DNA of 64,000 nt, taken from LMUY01 sp965198565. GTDB taxonomy: Bacteria; Pseudomonadota; Alphaproteobacteria; Acetobacterales; Acetobacteraceae. Below are positions 43,192 through 52,232 of the stretch, piece by piece. The notes beneath the pieces are model-generated. The model made no database searches. It was given only the letters and a program-made list of their open reading frames with translations, and was not told where the DNA came from. The stretch is taken from positions 186,001 to 250,000 of the forward strand of contig OZ240665.1 of NCBI GenBank assembly GCA_965198565.1, given 5' to 3'. Position 1 is the first letter of the stretch; each line of letters opens with the position of its first letter. The translations under genes were made by a program, and so were the position numbers.

Positions 43192-43297
43192 TTTTCGTCC
43201 ATATCCTGAGTGCCTACAATCGCAGGATGTGCACTAACGGATCGCATCGCGCCTCTGACATGAGCGTGAGCCACCGTTCATTGCGGCACTAACCGCT

Positions 43298-45055
43298 TCA
43301 ATCGTCCGTGAGCGGCCGGCAAACGGCGTCCAGCCAGGCCGCCGCCTCCGTTGGAAGCTGCGGACCGACCATCACCTTCACGCGCGCGTGATACGTATCG
43401 AGCCAGACCAACTCGGCCGGCTCGAGCAGCGCCGGGTCGATCAGGCGCCGGTCGAACGGCGCCCAGGTCAGCACCTCGAAGCGCAGGAACGGCTTGGCCG
43501 CGGCGGGGAACTCGGCCGGCTGTACCAGCAACAGGTTCTCCAGCCGGATGCCATACTGACCCGGCGCGTAGAACCCCGGCTCGTCCGACAGGATCATCCC
43601 AGCCGCGGCCGCCACCACCCGGGCGGCGCGTGAGACGCTCACGGGGCCCTCATGCACCGACAGATAGCTGCCCACGCCGTGGCCCGTGCCGTGATCGTAG
43701 TCGAGCCCGGCCGCCCACAGCGCCCGCCGCGCCACCGCATCCAGGTGCGGCCCGGCCACGCCCTGCGGGAAGGCGGTCACAGCCAGCGCGATGTTGCCTT
43801 TCAGCACGCGGGTGTAGCGATCCCGCACCTCCGGCGGCGGCGCGCCGGGCCCCGTCCACACCGTTCGCGTGACGTCGGTGGTGCCATCCAGGAACTGGGC
43901 GCCGCTGTCGCACAGGTACAGCTCGTTCTCGCGCAGCGCCCGGTCCGACTCCGGCGTCACGCGGTAATGGATCACGGCGCCATGCTCGCCGGCGCCGGAT
44001 ATGGCGGGGAAGCTCTCGCCGCGGAAATGCGGCAGCTCGGCCCGGAACGCCAGCAATCGGGCTGCGGCGGACATCTCCGTCTCGCCGCGCGCACCCTCCA
44101 GCCAGTGCAGGAAGCGGCACAGCGCCACCGCGTCCCGCGCATGCGCCGCCCGCGCCCCCGCCTGCTCGACCGGGTTCTTGCACGCCTTGAGCAGCAAGCA
44201 CGGGTCGGCCCCCGCAGCGACCTGGGCGCCACCGTCCCGCAGCGCTGCGCTGATGGCCGCCGGCGCCCCCGCCGCGTCCACCCGGACCGTCTTGCCGGCG
44301 AAACCGCCCAGCCGGTGGCTGAACCCGGCAGCGTCCGCACAGGTCACCGCGGGACCGAGCCAATCGCGCGTGGCGGCCGGCAGCTTGCCGCTCGCCATGA
44401 ACAGCTCCACCGTCGCGTCGGCATGGACGATGGCGAAGCAGAGCGCTACCGGGGTGAACGGCAGGTCGTTGCCGCGGATGTTGAGCAGCCAGTTGATGCT
44501 CGCCGGGTCGTTCAGCACGCAGGCATCCTGCCTGGCGGCGCGCAGGGTTTCGGCCACCGCCGCACGCTTGGCGGCTGAGTCCTCCCCGGCATAGGCCAGC
44601 GGGTGCGCCACGGCGGGGGCGGCGGGCGGGGGCGGCCGGTCGTTCCACAGTGCGTCCAGCGGGTTGGGCCGCAACGCCACCATCTGTAGCCCGGCCGCTT
44701 CCCAGCGCTGCACCGCCTCCTCGCTGAGCAGCCAGGGGTCGTAGCCTAGCCGCTTGGCCCGGGCGGCGGCCCAATCCTGCGGCGGCTCCTCGATCATGTG
44801 GCGGCGCTGGAAAACCGCCGGGTCCGTCTGCGCGGCGAGCTGCAGCACGTAGCGACCGTCGGTGAACACCGCCGCCTCGCTGGCCAGCACCACCGCCAGG
44901 CCGGCGCTGCCGGTGAACCCGGTGAGCCAGGCCAGCCGCTCGGCGCCGGGTGCGACGTATTCGCCCAGGTGTTCGTCAGCCCGCGGCAGGACGAACCCGT
45001 CCACGCCCGCGGCGGCAAGCTGGGCCCGTAACCCGTCGAGGCGAGGCGCTGTCAT
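43298..45055 (-). CDS. Aminopeptidase P family (M24B Xaa-Pro) protease
   Basis: 585 residues, the three-domain cytosolic type (creatinase-like N1 and N2, then the M24 catalytic domain), the size of eukaryote-like APP1. The dinuclear metal site is visible: Asp in LCDSGAQFLDGTTDVTRTVW (two Asp), His in GTGHGVGSYLSVHEGPVS, Glu in SDEPGFYAPG and Glu in GIRLENLLLV. It removes an N-terminal residue before proline. Divergent from the DUF1127 gene. Confidence 0.94.
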   Translation of the reverse strand: MTAPRLDGLRAQLAAAGVDGFVLPRADEHLGEYVAPGAERLAWLTGFTGSAGLAVVLASEAAVFTDGRYVLQLAAQTDPAVFQRRHMIEEPPQDWAAARAKRLGYDPWLLSEEAVQRWEAAGLQMVALRPNPLDALWNDRPPPPAAPAVAHPLAYAGEDSAAKRAAVAETLRAARQDACVLNDPASINWLLNIRGNDLPFTPVALCFAIVHADATVELFMASGKLPAATRDWLGPAVTCADAAGFSHRLGGFAGKTVRVDAAGAPAAISAALRDGGAQVAAGADPCLLLKACKNPVEQAGARAAHARDAVALCRFLHWLEGARGETEMSAAARLLAFRAELPHFRGESFPAISGAGEHGAVIHYRVTPESDRALRENELYLCDSGAQFLDGTTDVTRTVWTGPGAPPPEVRDRYTRVLKGNIALAVTAFPQGVAGPHLDAVARRALWAAGLDYDHGTGHGVGSYLSVHEGPVSVSRAARVVAAAAGMILSDEPGFYAPGQYGIRLENLLLVQPAEFPAAAKPFLRFEVLTWAPFDRRLIDPALLEPAELVWLDTYHARVKVMVGPQLPTEAAAWLDAVCRPLTDD

Positions 45056-45226
45056 CGCATTTTCACATGACTATTAACCATGCCCCGCCTTTCACGCATG
45101 GCTGAGCCGAGACAATGCCGCGAGTGCGGACGGCTTGTATCGCCTATGTTCCGGTGGAGCAGACGGGAGCAAGCCATCGCCGATGGCCTCCGAAGCCCGC
45201 TGCTGAAGTCTTGGGACGTGGATATT

Positions 45227-45472
45227 ATGAACGCCTATGTTTCGCCGGAGGAGCGCCAGGCCCTCCCCGCCAGCCAGATCAGCTATCCGCAGCATTATGC
45301 GGAGGCAAACTATCGCCAGCGCTCGCGCCTGTCAGCCCTGCTTGGCCGGGTTCGTGCCTATTTCGACCAGCGCGCCGTGCTGGGCGAGCTGGACCGGCTG
45401 TCCGATCGTGAGTTGGCCGATATCGGCCTGAGCCGCGCGACCATCCCGAGCGTGTTCTCCGACCGGCGCTAA
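45227..45472 (+). CDS. DUF1127 domain protein
   Basis: 81 residues from ATG 45227. The C-terminal 40 residues are a standard DUF1127 unit (ELDRLSDRELADIGLSRATI). Small Arg-rich DUF1127 proteins in alphaproteobacteria affect RNA turnover and phosphate or carbon metabolism. The frame is open from 45080, but that part does not look like protein, so the shorter start is chosen. Its stop overlaps the converging prmA stop by 3-4 bases. Confidence 0.82.
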   Translation: MNAYVSPEERQALPASQISYPQHYAEANYRQRSRLSALLGRVRAYFDQRAVLGELDRLSDRELADIGLSRATIPSVFSDRR

Positions 45473-46377
45473 CCCAGCTTGCCTCTCCCTCTCCTGTGAA
45501 GAACGGGAGAGGGAGATCGTTTGCGCACGACCAAGGTGGTCCAGCCCGCCTCGGCGAGGCTGCACTGCAGCACCAGCCCGGCGCGGCGGTGGGCCGCCAG
45601 CACCATCCGGACCTGCCGCGTTAGCAGGCCGGACAGGATGGCGATGCCTCCTGGCGAGAGATGGCTGGCCAACGGCCTCGCCATGGCGCAGAGCGGCCGA
45701 GCGAGGATGTTGGCAAACACCAGGTCGTAGGGCGCGCCCGCCAGAACCGGCGGCTGCCACCCCGCAGCGAGGCGGCATGTGATTCGGCGGCCGAGCCCGT
45801 TCGCCGTGGCGTTCTGCCGCGCCACCCGCACGGACCAGCGGTCGATGTCGGTGGCAAGAATCGGGCGATGCAGCAGCCGCGCCGCCGCCATCGCCAAAAT
45901 GCCGGAGCCGCAACCCAGATCCAGGATACGCTGCGGCGCGCGATAGGCGATGCGCTCCAGGGCGCGCAAGCACCCGCGTGTGGAGGCGTGCTCGCCTGAC
46001 CCGAACGCAACGCCTGCATCCAGCACCAGCGTGATCCGGCCCGGCGTCTTGCCCGGCGGTAGATGCGTGCCGCGCACGGCAAAGCGGCGGCCGACGCGCT
46101 GCTCCGGAAATGCCGACCGGGTCCGCGCCAGCCAGCCTTCCGCCTCGGTGGGCTTGCGGAGGGTCGCGGGCTCGAGCCCGGTCACCAGGGTGGCCAAAGC
46201 CAGCGCCGCAGCCAGCGCCGCCTCGCCTTCCCCCACGCGCTTGACCCCTTCGGCGCACCAAAGCCGGGTCGCTTCGTCAGCCAGGAAGAAACCGCTGGTC
46301 AGGCACGCGGATTCGAGGGCCGCGGCAAACGCATCGAGAGCCGCCTCCGGAACGAGCACGCTCACCGTCTCGAGCAT
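45469..46377 (-). CDS. prmA: Ribosomal protein L11 methyltransferase
   Basis: 302-residue SAM enzyme that trimethylates L11. An N-terminal substrate-binding domain precedes the SAM domain with motif I ILDLGCGSGILAMAAAR, ATDIDRWSVRVARQNA and the N-[IL]-[LA] catalytic-site segment LVFANILARPL. The C-terminus is odd: after TLVVRKRSP the end SPVLHRRGRGKLG is read from palindromic element 7. The gene therefore overlaps the converging DUF1127 stop. Confidence 0.9.
   Translation of the reverse strand: MLETVSVLVPEAALDAFAAALESACLTSGFFLADEATRLWCAEGVKRVGEGEAALAAALALATLVTGLEPATLRKPTEAEGWLARTRSAFPEQRVGRRFAVRGTHLPPGKTPGRITLVLDAGVAFGSGEHASTRGCLRALERIAYRAPQRILDLGCGSGILAMAAARLLHRPILATDIDRWSVRVARQNATANGLGRRITCRLAAGWQPPVLAGAPYDLVFANILARPLCAMARPLASHLSPGGIAILSGLLTRQVRMVLAAHRRAGLVLQCSLAEAGWTTLVVRKRSPSPVLHRRGRGKLG
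45484..45516. repeat. GC-rich palindromic element, copy 7 (inside prmA)
   Basis: TCTCCCTCTCCTGT and the partner ACGGGAGAGGGAGA form a long stem with one mismatch. It is the same subtype as copy 5. It encodes most of the last residues of prmA. Confidence 0.85.
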
Positions 46378-46407
46378 GGCCGTTCCAGCATGAGGCGGCG
46401 CCAGGGA

Positions 46408-46668
46408 TCAGGCCAGGTCACCATGCCCCGCCGCAACGTGGCCCTCTTCCGTAGCCGCAGCGCGGAAATACTGGAAGGCGTAGACGCGAACGGCGCTGGT
46501 GCGCCCGCCTTCCGAGCGGCCACCCTCGATCTTCTGGACCAAGTCGCCGAGGCCCACTTGCTCCCGCTTGCAGATTTCCTGTAACGCGTCCCAAATTTCA
46601 GGCTCCAACCGCATCGAGGAGCGGCCGCGAGACGCGATAATATTTCGGTTAACCAAACGGCTTTGCAT
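46408..46668 (-). CDS. Ribbon-helix-helix domain protein (RHH_4 type)
   Basis: 86 residues. The core MRLEPEIWDALQEICKREQV, GDLVQKIEGGRS and TSAVRVYAFQYFRAAA fits the alphaproteobacterial ribbon-helix-helix-4 family. These are single-domain DNA-binding proteins without a known regulon. No toxin gene is adjacent. It lies 30 bases upstream of prmA on the same strand. The 115 bases before it contain GTTAACCACTTATTAAC, an AT-rich inverted sequence that may belong to its promoter. Confidence 0.85.
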   Translation of the reverse strand: MQSRLVNRNIIASRGRSSMRLEPEIWDALQEICKREQVGLGDLVQKIEGGRSEGGRTSAVRVYAFQYFRAAATEEGHVAAGHGDLA

Positions 46669-46783
46669 ACTTCAGATCCATCTCTCCGGGGGCACTTAAC
46701 GGCGTTAACCACTTATTAACCCGATTCCGCTCCTGAACACAACTGTAAATTGGTAGTTTTCGCTGTTTTTGAGACGAACCATG

Positions 46784-47071
46784 CTAAGCCGCTTCGGCGG
46801 GCGCTTTCAGCGACAGCGACAGCGCATGCAGACCGTTTTGAAACTCGTCCGCCAGCGCCTCGTGCACGGCACGCGACCGCGCCACACGGGTCTGTCCCGC
46901 GAAGCGCGCCGAAGTCATTGCTACGCTGTAATGGGTTTCCCCCGCCATGCTCGCACCGGCGTGCCCAGCGTGCCGCGCGCTGTCATCGACCACATGCAAT
47001 GCCTCCGGATCGAACGCCGTCATCAAACGGGCCTTCATCCGCTCCAGCCGACTTTCTCGTTCCAGAATCAT
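46784..47071 (-). CDS. BolA family protein
   Basis: 95 residues with the BolA fold: RLERMKARLMTAFDPEALHV, VDDSARHAGHAG, GETHYSVAMTSARFAGQTRV, and the helix-turn-helix-like RSRAVHEALADEF. The conserved His and the HAG motif fit partners of monothiol glutaredoxins in iron-sulfur handling. ATG 47071 is chosen for family length. Divergent from the J-domain gene; bolA beside a J-domain gene and cobST is a familiar alphaproteobacterial arrangement. Confidence 0.92.
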   Translation of the reverse strand: MILERESRLERMKARLMTAFDPEALHVVDDSARHAGHAGASMAGETHYSVAMTSARFAGQTRVARSRAVHEALADEFQNGLHALSLSLKAPAEAA

Positions 47072-47161
47072 TTTACCCCAACCGAATGAGCCAACGCGCA
47101 ACGCCCCGTTCGCCGTTGCGTCGCTCTTGCCCGCAACCGCCGCGGACGCACATAAGGGTGA

Positions 47162-47740
47162 ATGACCCGACGCACCCAGCGACCCCGGGCCTACGCGCCC
47201 GATCCGGACGCGCCGGGCCGCCCATGCGACCTCCCAGGCTGCAGCGAGCCGGGAGCCTATCGTGCGCCGAAATCGCGGGATACGCTCAATGACTATTGGT
47301 GGTTCTGTCTCGACCATGTCCGCGCTTACAACGCGACTTGGGATTTCTACAAAGGCATGTCGCCGGGCCAGATCGAGGCCATGGTGCGCGCCGACACGCA
47401 ATGGCAGCGCCCGACCTGGCCGCTCGGACGGCTCGGCGGCCACTTCCTCAACGAGGATGCGCTGCGCGACCCGCTCGAGGCGCTCGCCGCCGGCCACCGC
47501 CGCCAGGCCGAACGCCAGCGCGCCCCCAGCGAGTTGCGGGAACCGCTCAACACACTCGGACTTGAATGGCCGGTCTCGCTGGATGCGGTGAAGTCGCGTT
47601 ACAAGGAGTTAGCAAAGCGTCACCACCCCGACGCCAACGGCGGGGACCGCGCCTCGGAAGAGCGGCTCAAGACCATCAATTTGGCCTATGCTGCCGTCCG
47701 CACCCATCTTGCCACCGACCCAACGGTGGCCGCCACCTGA
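47162..47740 (+). CDS. J-domain (DnaJ-like) protein with N-terminal Cys/Trp-rich domain
   Basis: 192 residues. The C-terminal J domain (about 128-188) carries the HPD tripeptide in KRHHPDANGGDRASEERLKT, so it should stimulate a DnaK ATPase. The first 120 residues are a different conserved unit with two Cys (CDLPGCSEPGAYRAPKSR) and WWFCLDHVRAYNATWDFYKG, perhaps zinc-binding. There is no G/F region or DnaJ zinc finger, so it is a specialised co-chaperone. It precedes cobS by 70 bases on the same strand. Confidence 0.9.
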   Translation: MTRRTQRPRAYAPDPDAPGRPCDLPGCSEPGAYRAPKSRDTLNDYWWFCLDHVRAYNATWDFYKGMSPGQIEAMVRADTQWQRPTWPLGRLGGHFLNEDALRDPLEALAAGHRRQAERQRAPSELREPLNTLGLEWPVSLDAVKSRYKELAKRHHPDANGGDRASEERLKTINLAYAAVRTHLATDPTVAAT

Positions 47741-47810
47741 ACCTAGCCGGCGCCTGCCGCCACCGTTAACGTAACCGCGACCGATCTTTGCCCAAGGATA
47801 CCAACCGCTG

Positions 47811-48827
47811 ATGAACAACGTCGCCGCCCTCGCGGACACCCGTCCCGCTCCCACCTCGGCCATCGACACGCCGGATACCACGGTGAGCGCGCGCGAGACG
47901 TTCGGCATCGACGTCGACATCCAGGTGCCGGCGTTCAGCCTGCGCACCGAGCATGTCCCCGAGATCGACAAGACCTACCGGTTCGACCGCGAAACCACGG
48001 TGGCCATCCTCGCCGGCTTCTCCCACAATCGCCGGGTCATGATCCAAGGCTATCACGGCACCGGCAAGTCCACCCATATCGAGCAGGTCGCAGCGCGGCT
48101 GAACTGGCCCTGCATCCGCGTCAACCTCGACAGCCACATCAGCCGCATCGACCTGATCGGCAAGGACGCCATCGTGGTGCGCGACGGCAAGCAGATCACC
48201 GAGTTCCGCGAGGGCATCCTGCCTTGGGCGCTGCAACACCCTTGCGCCCTGGTGTTCGACGAGTATGACGCCGGCCGCCCCGACGTGATGTTCGTCATCC
48301 AGCGCGTGCTCGAGGTGGAGGGCCGCCTCACCCTGCTCGACCAGAACAAGGTGATCCGCCCGCACCCGAGCTTCCGCCTGTTCTCCACCGCCAACACGGT
48401 GGGCTTGGGCGACACCACGGGGCTCTACCACGGCACCCAGCAGATCAACCAAGGCCAGATGGACCGCTGGAACATCGTCGCCACGCTGAACTATCTGCCG
48501 CACCAGCAGGAAACCCAGATTGTCATGGCCAAGATGGGCTTGGACATGAAGGAGACCGCCGCCCGCAAGCGCACCGAGGCGATGGTGGCACTCGCCGACC
48601 TCACCCGCGCCGGCTTCATCAACGGCGACATCTCCACCGTCATGTCGCCCCGCACGGTGATCACCTGGGCGGAGAACGCGAAGATTTTCGGCGATCTCGG
48701 CTTTGCCTTCCGCGTGACATTTCTTAACAAGTGCGACGAAGCGGAACGGTCCACCGTCGCGGAATACTACCAGCGCTGCTTCAACGAGGACATCCCGACG
48801 GGGGTGCCGACACGCAAGGTGCTGTAG
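47811..48827 (+). CDS. cobS: Aerobic cobaltochelatase subunit CobS (AAA+)
   Basis: 338-residue AAA+ ATPase. The Walker A is GYHGTGKSTHIEQVA, Walker B ALVFDEYDAGRPDV, and sensor region FRLFSTANTVGLGDTTGLYH. With CobT it forms the ATPase ring that drives cobalt insertion into hydrogenobyrinate a,c-diamide by CobN, in aerobic cobalamin synthesis. cobN is not in the window. cobS and cobT are 18 bases apart in one operon. Confidence 0.95.
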   Translation: MNNVAALADTRPAPTSAIDTPDTTVSARETFGIDVDIQVPAFSLRTEHVPEIDKTYRFDRETTVAILAGFSHNRRVMIQGYHGTGKSTHIEQVAARLNWPCIRVNLDSHISRIDLIGKDAIVVRDGKQITEFREGILPWALQHPCALVFDEYDAGRPDVMFVIQRVLEVEGRLTLLDQNKVIRPHPSFRLFSTANTVGLGDTTGLYHGTQQINQGQMDRWNIVATLNYLPHQQETQIVMAKMGLDMKETAARKRTEAMVALADLTRAGFINGDISTVMSPRTVITWAENAKIFGDLGFAFRVTFLNKCDEAERSTVAEYYQRCFNEDIPTGVPTRKVL

Positions 48828-48845
48828 GGCAAGAGTGCTGAGCAA

Positions 48846-50723
48846 TTGAGCAACACCAAGGATAACGGACGCGCGGAGGACTTCAAGCGCGCCACCGCCG
48901 GCGCGTTGCGCGCCATGGCTCAGTCCAACGACGTCCAAGTGGCGTTCCAGCCGGGCCCGTCCGGCTTGCAGGGCCGCCGCGCCCGCCTGCCGCTGCCCAC
49001 TCGCGCCCTGCCGGCCGCCGAGATGGCCAAGCTGCGCGGCGCCGCCGACAGCGTGGCGCTGCGCCTGCGCCACCACGACGAGAGCGTGCACGCCGCCCGC
49101 TCGCCGGGGCAGCGCGAGGCCAAGGATGTGTATGACGCGCTCGAGCAGGCGCGCGTCGAGACCGTCGGCGCCCAGCACATGGCCGGCGTGTCCGCCAATC
49201 TGCGTGCCCGCCTGGCCGAGGAGTGCGAGGCCGAGGGCTACGACCGCATGACCCGGCGCGACCAGCTCCCCATCCCGGTCGCATTGGCCCTACTCGCCCG
49301 CGAGCGCATGAGCGGCGAGGCCTCCCCCGACGCCGCCACCCGCATCCTGAGCACATGGCGCGACACCTTGGGCCCGGACGCCGAGGCTGCCATGGCCGGC
49401 CTGGCCGCCGCGCAGAACGACCAGACCGAGTTCACCCGCGCCGCCCGCCGCCTGCTCGCCGCGCTCAACCTGGCCGAAGCCGAGATGGAGTCCGAAGCCG
49501 ACGACTCCGAAGGCGAGGGCGAGCAAGATGGCGAACAGGCCGGTGCCCAGGACAACCGCGAGGACAGCGCCGGCGAGACCAGCTCCGAGGAGGACAGCAC
49601 GCTGGGGCAGCAGCCCGAGCAGATGCAGGGCGAGGCCTCCGAAAGCGAGGGCGAGGAAGCCGAGGAGGAGCAGGCCGCCGCAGCCGAGGGCGACGAACGG
49701 CCCGGCGGCCCGCAGCAACGCCGCGACCGCGTCCCCTCCGACGACAGCAGCACCTACCGCGCCTTCAGCCGCGCCTCTGACGAAGAGGTGGAGGCCGACG
49801 AGCTCTGCGACCCCGAGGAACTGACCCGGCTACGCCAACAACTCGACCAGCAGCTCCAGCATCTGCAAGGCGTGGTGAGCAAGCTCGCCAACCGGCTGCA
49901 GCGCCGCCTGATGGCGCAACAGACCCGCGCCTGGGAGTTCGACCTCGAGGAGGGCATGCTCGACGCCGGGCGCCTGGCCCGCGTGATCGTCAACCCGCTG
50001 CTCTCGCTGTCCTACAAGCGCGAACGCGAGACCGAATTCCGCGACACGGTGGTCACCCTGCTGATCGACAACAGCGGCTCCATGCGCGGCCGCCCGATCA
50101 CGGTGGCCGCCATGTGCAGCGACATCCTGGCCCGCACGCTCGAGCGCTGCGCGGTGAAGGTGGAGATCCTCGGCTTCACCACCCGCGCCTGGAAGGGCGG
50201 CCAATCCCGCGAGCGCTGGGTCAGCGAGGGCAAGCCGCGCAACCCGGGCCGGCTGAACGACCTGCGCCACATCATCTACAAGCCCGCCGACGCCCCCTGG
50301 CGCCGCGCCCGCAAGAATCTCGGCCTGATGCTCCGCGAGGGCTTGTTGAAGGAGAATATCGACGGCGAGGCGCTGCTCTGGGCCTATCGCCGCCTGGTCA
50401 ACCGTCCCGAGCGGCGCCGCATCCTGATGGTGATCAGCGACGGCGCCCCGGTCGACGACAGCACCCTTTCGGTCAACCCTGGCAACTACCTCGAGCGCCA
50501 CCTGCGCGAGGTGATCCGCGAGATCGAGAGCCGCGATTTCGTCGAGTTGATCGCCATCGGCATCGGCCACGACGTGACGCGGTATTACCGCCGGGCCGTG
50601 ACCATCGTGGACGCGGAAGAGCTGGGCGGCACGGTGATGAAGAAGCTGGCCGAGCTGTTCGACGAAGACATGGCCGCCGCCGGGGCCCGGGCGAGCGTGG
50701 AGCGGGCGCCGCTGGTCGCCTGA
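48846..50723 (+). CDS. cobT: Aerobic cobaltochelatase subunit CobT (VWA domain)
   Basis: 625 residues from TTG 48846 (MSNTKDNGRAEDFKRATAGA). A helical N-terminal half is followed by a very acidic, low-complexity linker (about 215-300, rich in Glu, Asp, Ser). The C-terminal von Willebrand A domain has MIDAS motif LLIDNSGSMRGRPITVAAM and later VISDGAPVDDSTLS. The VWA/MIDAS part is expected to contact CobN while the AAA-like part pairs with CobS. Partner of CobS in the same operon. Confidence 0.94.
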   Translation: MSNTKDNGRAEDFKRATAGALRAMAQSNDVQVAFQPGPSGLQGRRARLPLPTRALPAAEMAKLRGAADSVALRLRHHDESVHAARSPGQREAKDVYDALEQARVETVGAQHMAGVSANLRARLAEECEAEGYDRMTRRDQLPIPVALALLARERMSGEASPDAATRILSTWRDTLGPDAEAAMAGLAAAQNDQTEFTRAARRLLAALNLAEAEMESEADDSEGEGEQDGEQAGAQDNREDSAGETSSEEDSTLGQQPEQMQGEASESEGEEAEEEQAAAAEGDERPGGPQQRRDRVPSDDSSTYRAFSRASDEEVEADELCDPEELTRLRQQLDQQLQHLQGVVSKLANRLQRRLMAQQTRAWEFDLEEGMLDAGRLARVIVNPLLSLSYKRERETEFRDTVVTLLIDNSGSMRGRPITVAAMCSDILARTLERCAVKVEILGFTTRAWKGGQSRERWVSEGKPRNPGRLNDLRHIIYKPADAPWRRARKNLGLMLREGLLKENIDGEALLWAYRRLVNRPERRRILMVISDGAPVDDSTLSVNPGNYLERHLREVIREIESRDFVELIAIGIGHDVTRYYRRAVTIVDAEELGGTVMKKLAELFDEDMAAAGARASVERAPLVA

Positions 50724-50729
50724 CGCCAG

Positions 50730-51881
50730 ATGCACATCCGGCCGCCAGACCGCCTGATCCGGGCCACGCCGCCGACCTCGCGCCGCAGCCGCCGGCGCCG
50801 AATCGTGCTCGGCTGGATGCTGGGCGGGTCGCTGCTGCTGCACCTGCTGATCCTGCTGCTGATCTGGTGGCCCCGCTCCCATGGCCAGCCGGACGAGACC
50901 GCCGCGGCTGCCACGGACGTCTCGGTGGTGTTCGCGCCATCGAGCGGCAAGCAAGCCTCCACCGCCAGCGCCAAGCCGGCGCCGACGCCCGCCCCCGCGG
51001 TCGGCAATCCCCAGGGCGTGACGGCTCCGCCGACGCCCACCCCCGCTACGGACGTGCCGACGCAACCCCCTGCCCCGCAGCCGACGCCGCCGGCACCAGC
51101 ACCGGCGCCCCCGAGCCCGCCGGAGCCGCAGGAGGAGGCCTCGTTGCAGCCGCCGCAGCCGGAAGCCGCACCGACGCCGCCGGCGCCCGCGCCGCCCACG
51201 CCGCCGCCCCCGCAAGCAGCGCCCACGCCCGCACCAGCCACGCCCGCAGTGCCACCGCCGCCGGCGCCGCAAGCCCAGAAACAGCCGCCCACGGTCATGC
51301 TGGACCCGTCTGAAGAGGGCGAGTTGCCGATGGTGCCGCAATTCGTCATGCCGCAGCCGCCGCCGCCGTTGCCGCCATTGCCCACGCCGGCCAAGCCGCC
51401 GCCGCGGCCGCGCTCGCTGGCGCAATCGGTGCCGCGCAGTTCGTCCGGCTTCCCGATGCCGCAGAACTGGTCGCTCGCGACCGGCCCGGCGTCCCTGCTG
51501 AGCCAACGCGGCACCGACATGGCGTCAGCGCCGCGCGGCAGCAAATCCGACTCCGAGTATAAGCACGTCGCCGGCGCCGACCCGGGCGAAGACTGGGAGG
51601 CCGAGCTGCACCGCTGGGCCAGCGACCACGCCTACTACCCCGAGGCCGCTGCCGAAAACGGCGAGGAGGGCGTCGCCGTCATCCAGGCGACGATCAATCG
51701 CTATGGCAAGGTGGTGAACGTGGAATTGGTGGAGCGGTCGGGCTCGGCCTTCCTCGACTCGGCTTGGCTGGGCGAGTGGCGCAACGCCACCGTTCCGCAT
51801 TTCCCCCCCGGCACGCCCGAGGACACGACGACGATCGACTACACCATCCACTACATCCTGGTCCGCTCCAGCCGGCGGTGA
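50730..51881 (+). CDS. TonB-like energy-transducing protein with a long Pro-rich spacer
   Basis: 383 residues. A basic cytoplasmic start and one helix (MLGGSLLLHLLILLLIWWP, about 30-48) are followed by about 190 residues of Pro/Ala-rich spacer that would cross the periplasm. The C-terminal TonB-type domain (about 285-383) has YYPEAAAENGEEGVAVIQAT and INRYGKVVNVELVERSG. It would transmit proton-motive force to outer-membrane receptors. It starts 6 bases after cobT; a role in cobalamin or cobalt uptake is only an inference from this position. No exbB/exbD nearby. Confidence 0.85.
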   Translation: MHIRPPDRLIRATPPTSRRSRRRRIVLGWMLGGSLLLHLLILLLIWWPRSHGQPDETAAAATDVSVVFAPSSGKQASTASAKPAPTPAPAVGNPQGVTAPPTPTPATDVPTQPPAPQPTPPAPAPAPPSPPEPQEEASLQPPQPEAAPTPPAPAPPTPPPPQAAPTPAPATPAVPPPPAPQAQKQPPTVMLDPSEEGELPMVPQFVMPQPPPPLPPLPTPAKPPPRPRSLAQSVPRSSSGFPMPQNWSLATGPASLLSQRGTDMASAPRGSKSDSEYKHVAGADPGEDWEAELHRWASDHAYYPEAAAENGEEGVAVIQATINRYGKVVNVELVERSGSAFLDSAWLGEWRNATVPHFPPGTPEDTTTIDYTIHYILVRSSRR

Positions 51882-51904
51882 CCGTCCCCTCCTCCACCTA
51901 TTTT

Positions 51905-52011
51905 TCTCCCTCTCCCTCTGGGAGAGGGCCGGGGTGAGGGGGCCACGCACGAGATAAGCGCGACGGATCTGCCTCGCAGCGCCCTCACCCAACCCTCTCC
52001 CAGAGGGAGGG
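51905..52011. repeat. GC-rich palindromic element, copy 8 (two units)
   Basis: Unit 1 (51905-51940) and inverted unit 2 (51982-52011) have the same stems and CCCTCACCC flanks as copies 2 and 4. Unit 2 has lost part of one arm (CAGAGGGAGGG). It fills the gap between the converging TonB-like gene and the gene at 52042. Confidence 0.85.
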
Positions 52012-52041
52012 CTTTAGCCTGAGCGGCGTGGATCGGCGCCC

Positions 52042-52230
52042 CTACCCGTCGAAGTTCAAGGCCTCGAGCAGGTCCTGCGCCACCGGCCCGCGCACCGCGG
52101 CGAGGCACTCGGCATACAGCCGCAGGACGTCTTCCTTGCCATGGTAGCCAGGCTCCAGCGCCATGATCTTTTCCATCAGCCGGAACGCCACCGCCTCTGG
52201 CGTTCCGGCTTCGACCACGGTCGTGCTCAT
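52042..52230 (-). CDS. Small protein of unknown function (62 aa)
   Basis: Begins MSTTVVEAGTPEAVAFRLME and continues KIMALEPGYHGKEDVLRLYA, ECLAAVRGPVAQDLLEALNF. A single helical-bundle-like small protein, cytoplasmic, acidic to neutral. It starts 2 bases after the EF-hand gene stop and ends the lipA-to-EF-hand run of minus-strand genes. Family not recognised. Confidence 0.65.
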   Translation of the reverse strand: MSTTVVEAGTPEAVAFRLMEKIMALEPGYHGKEDVLRLYAECLAAVRGPVAQDLLEALNFDG

Positions 52231-52232
52231 GC

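Noticed and set aside
45080..45226. N-terminal extension of the DUF1127 protein (with CRECG)
   Set aside because: The two cysteines recalled a zinc ribbon, but no partner pair follows. The stretch looks like untranslated leader between divergent genes.
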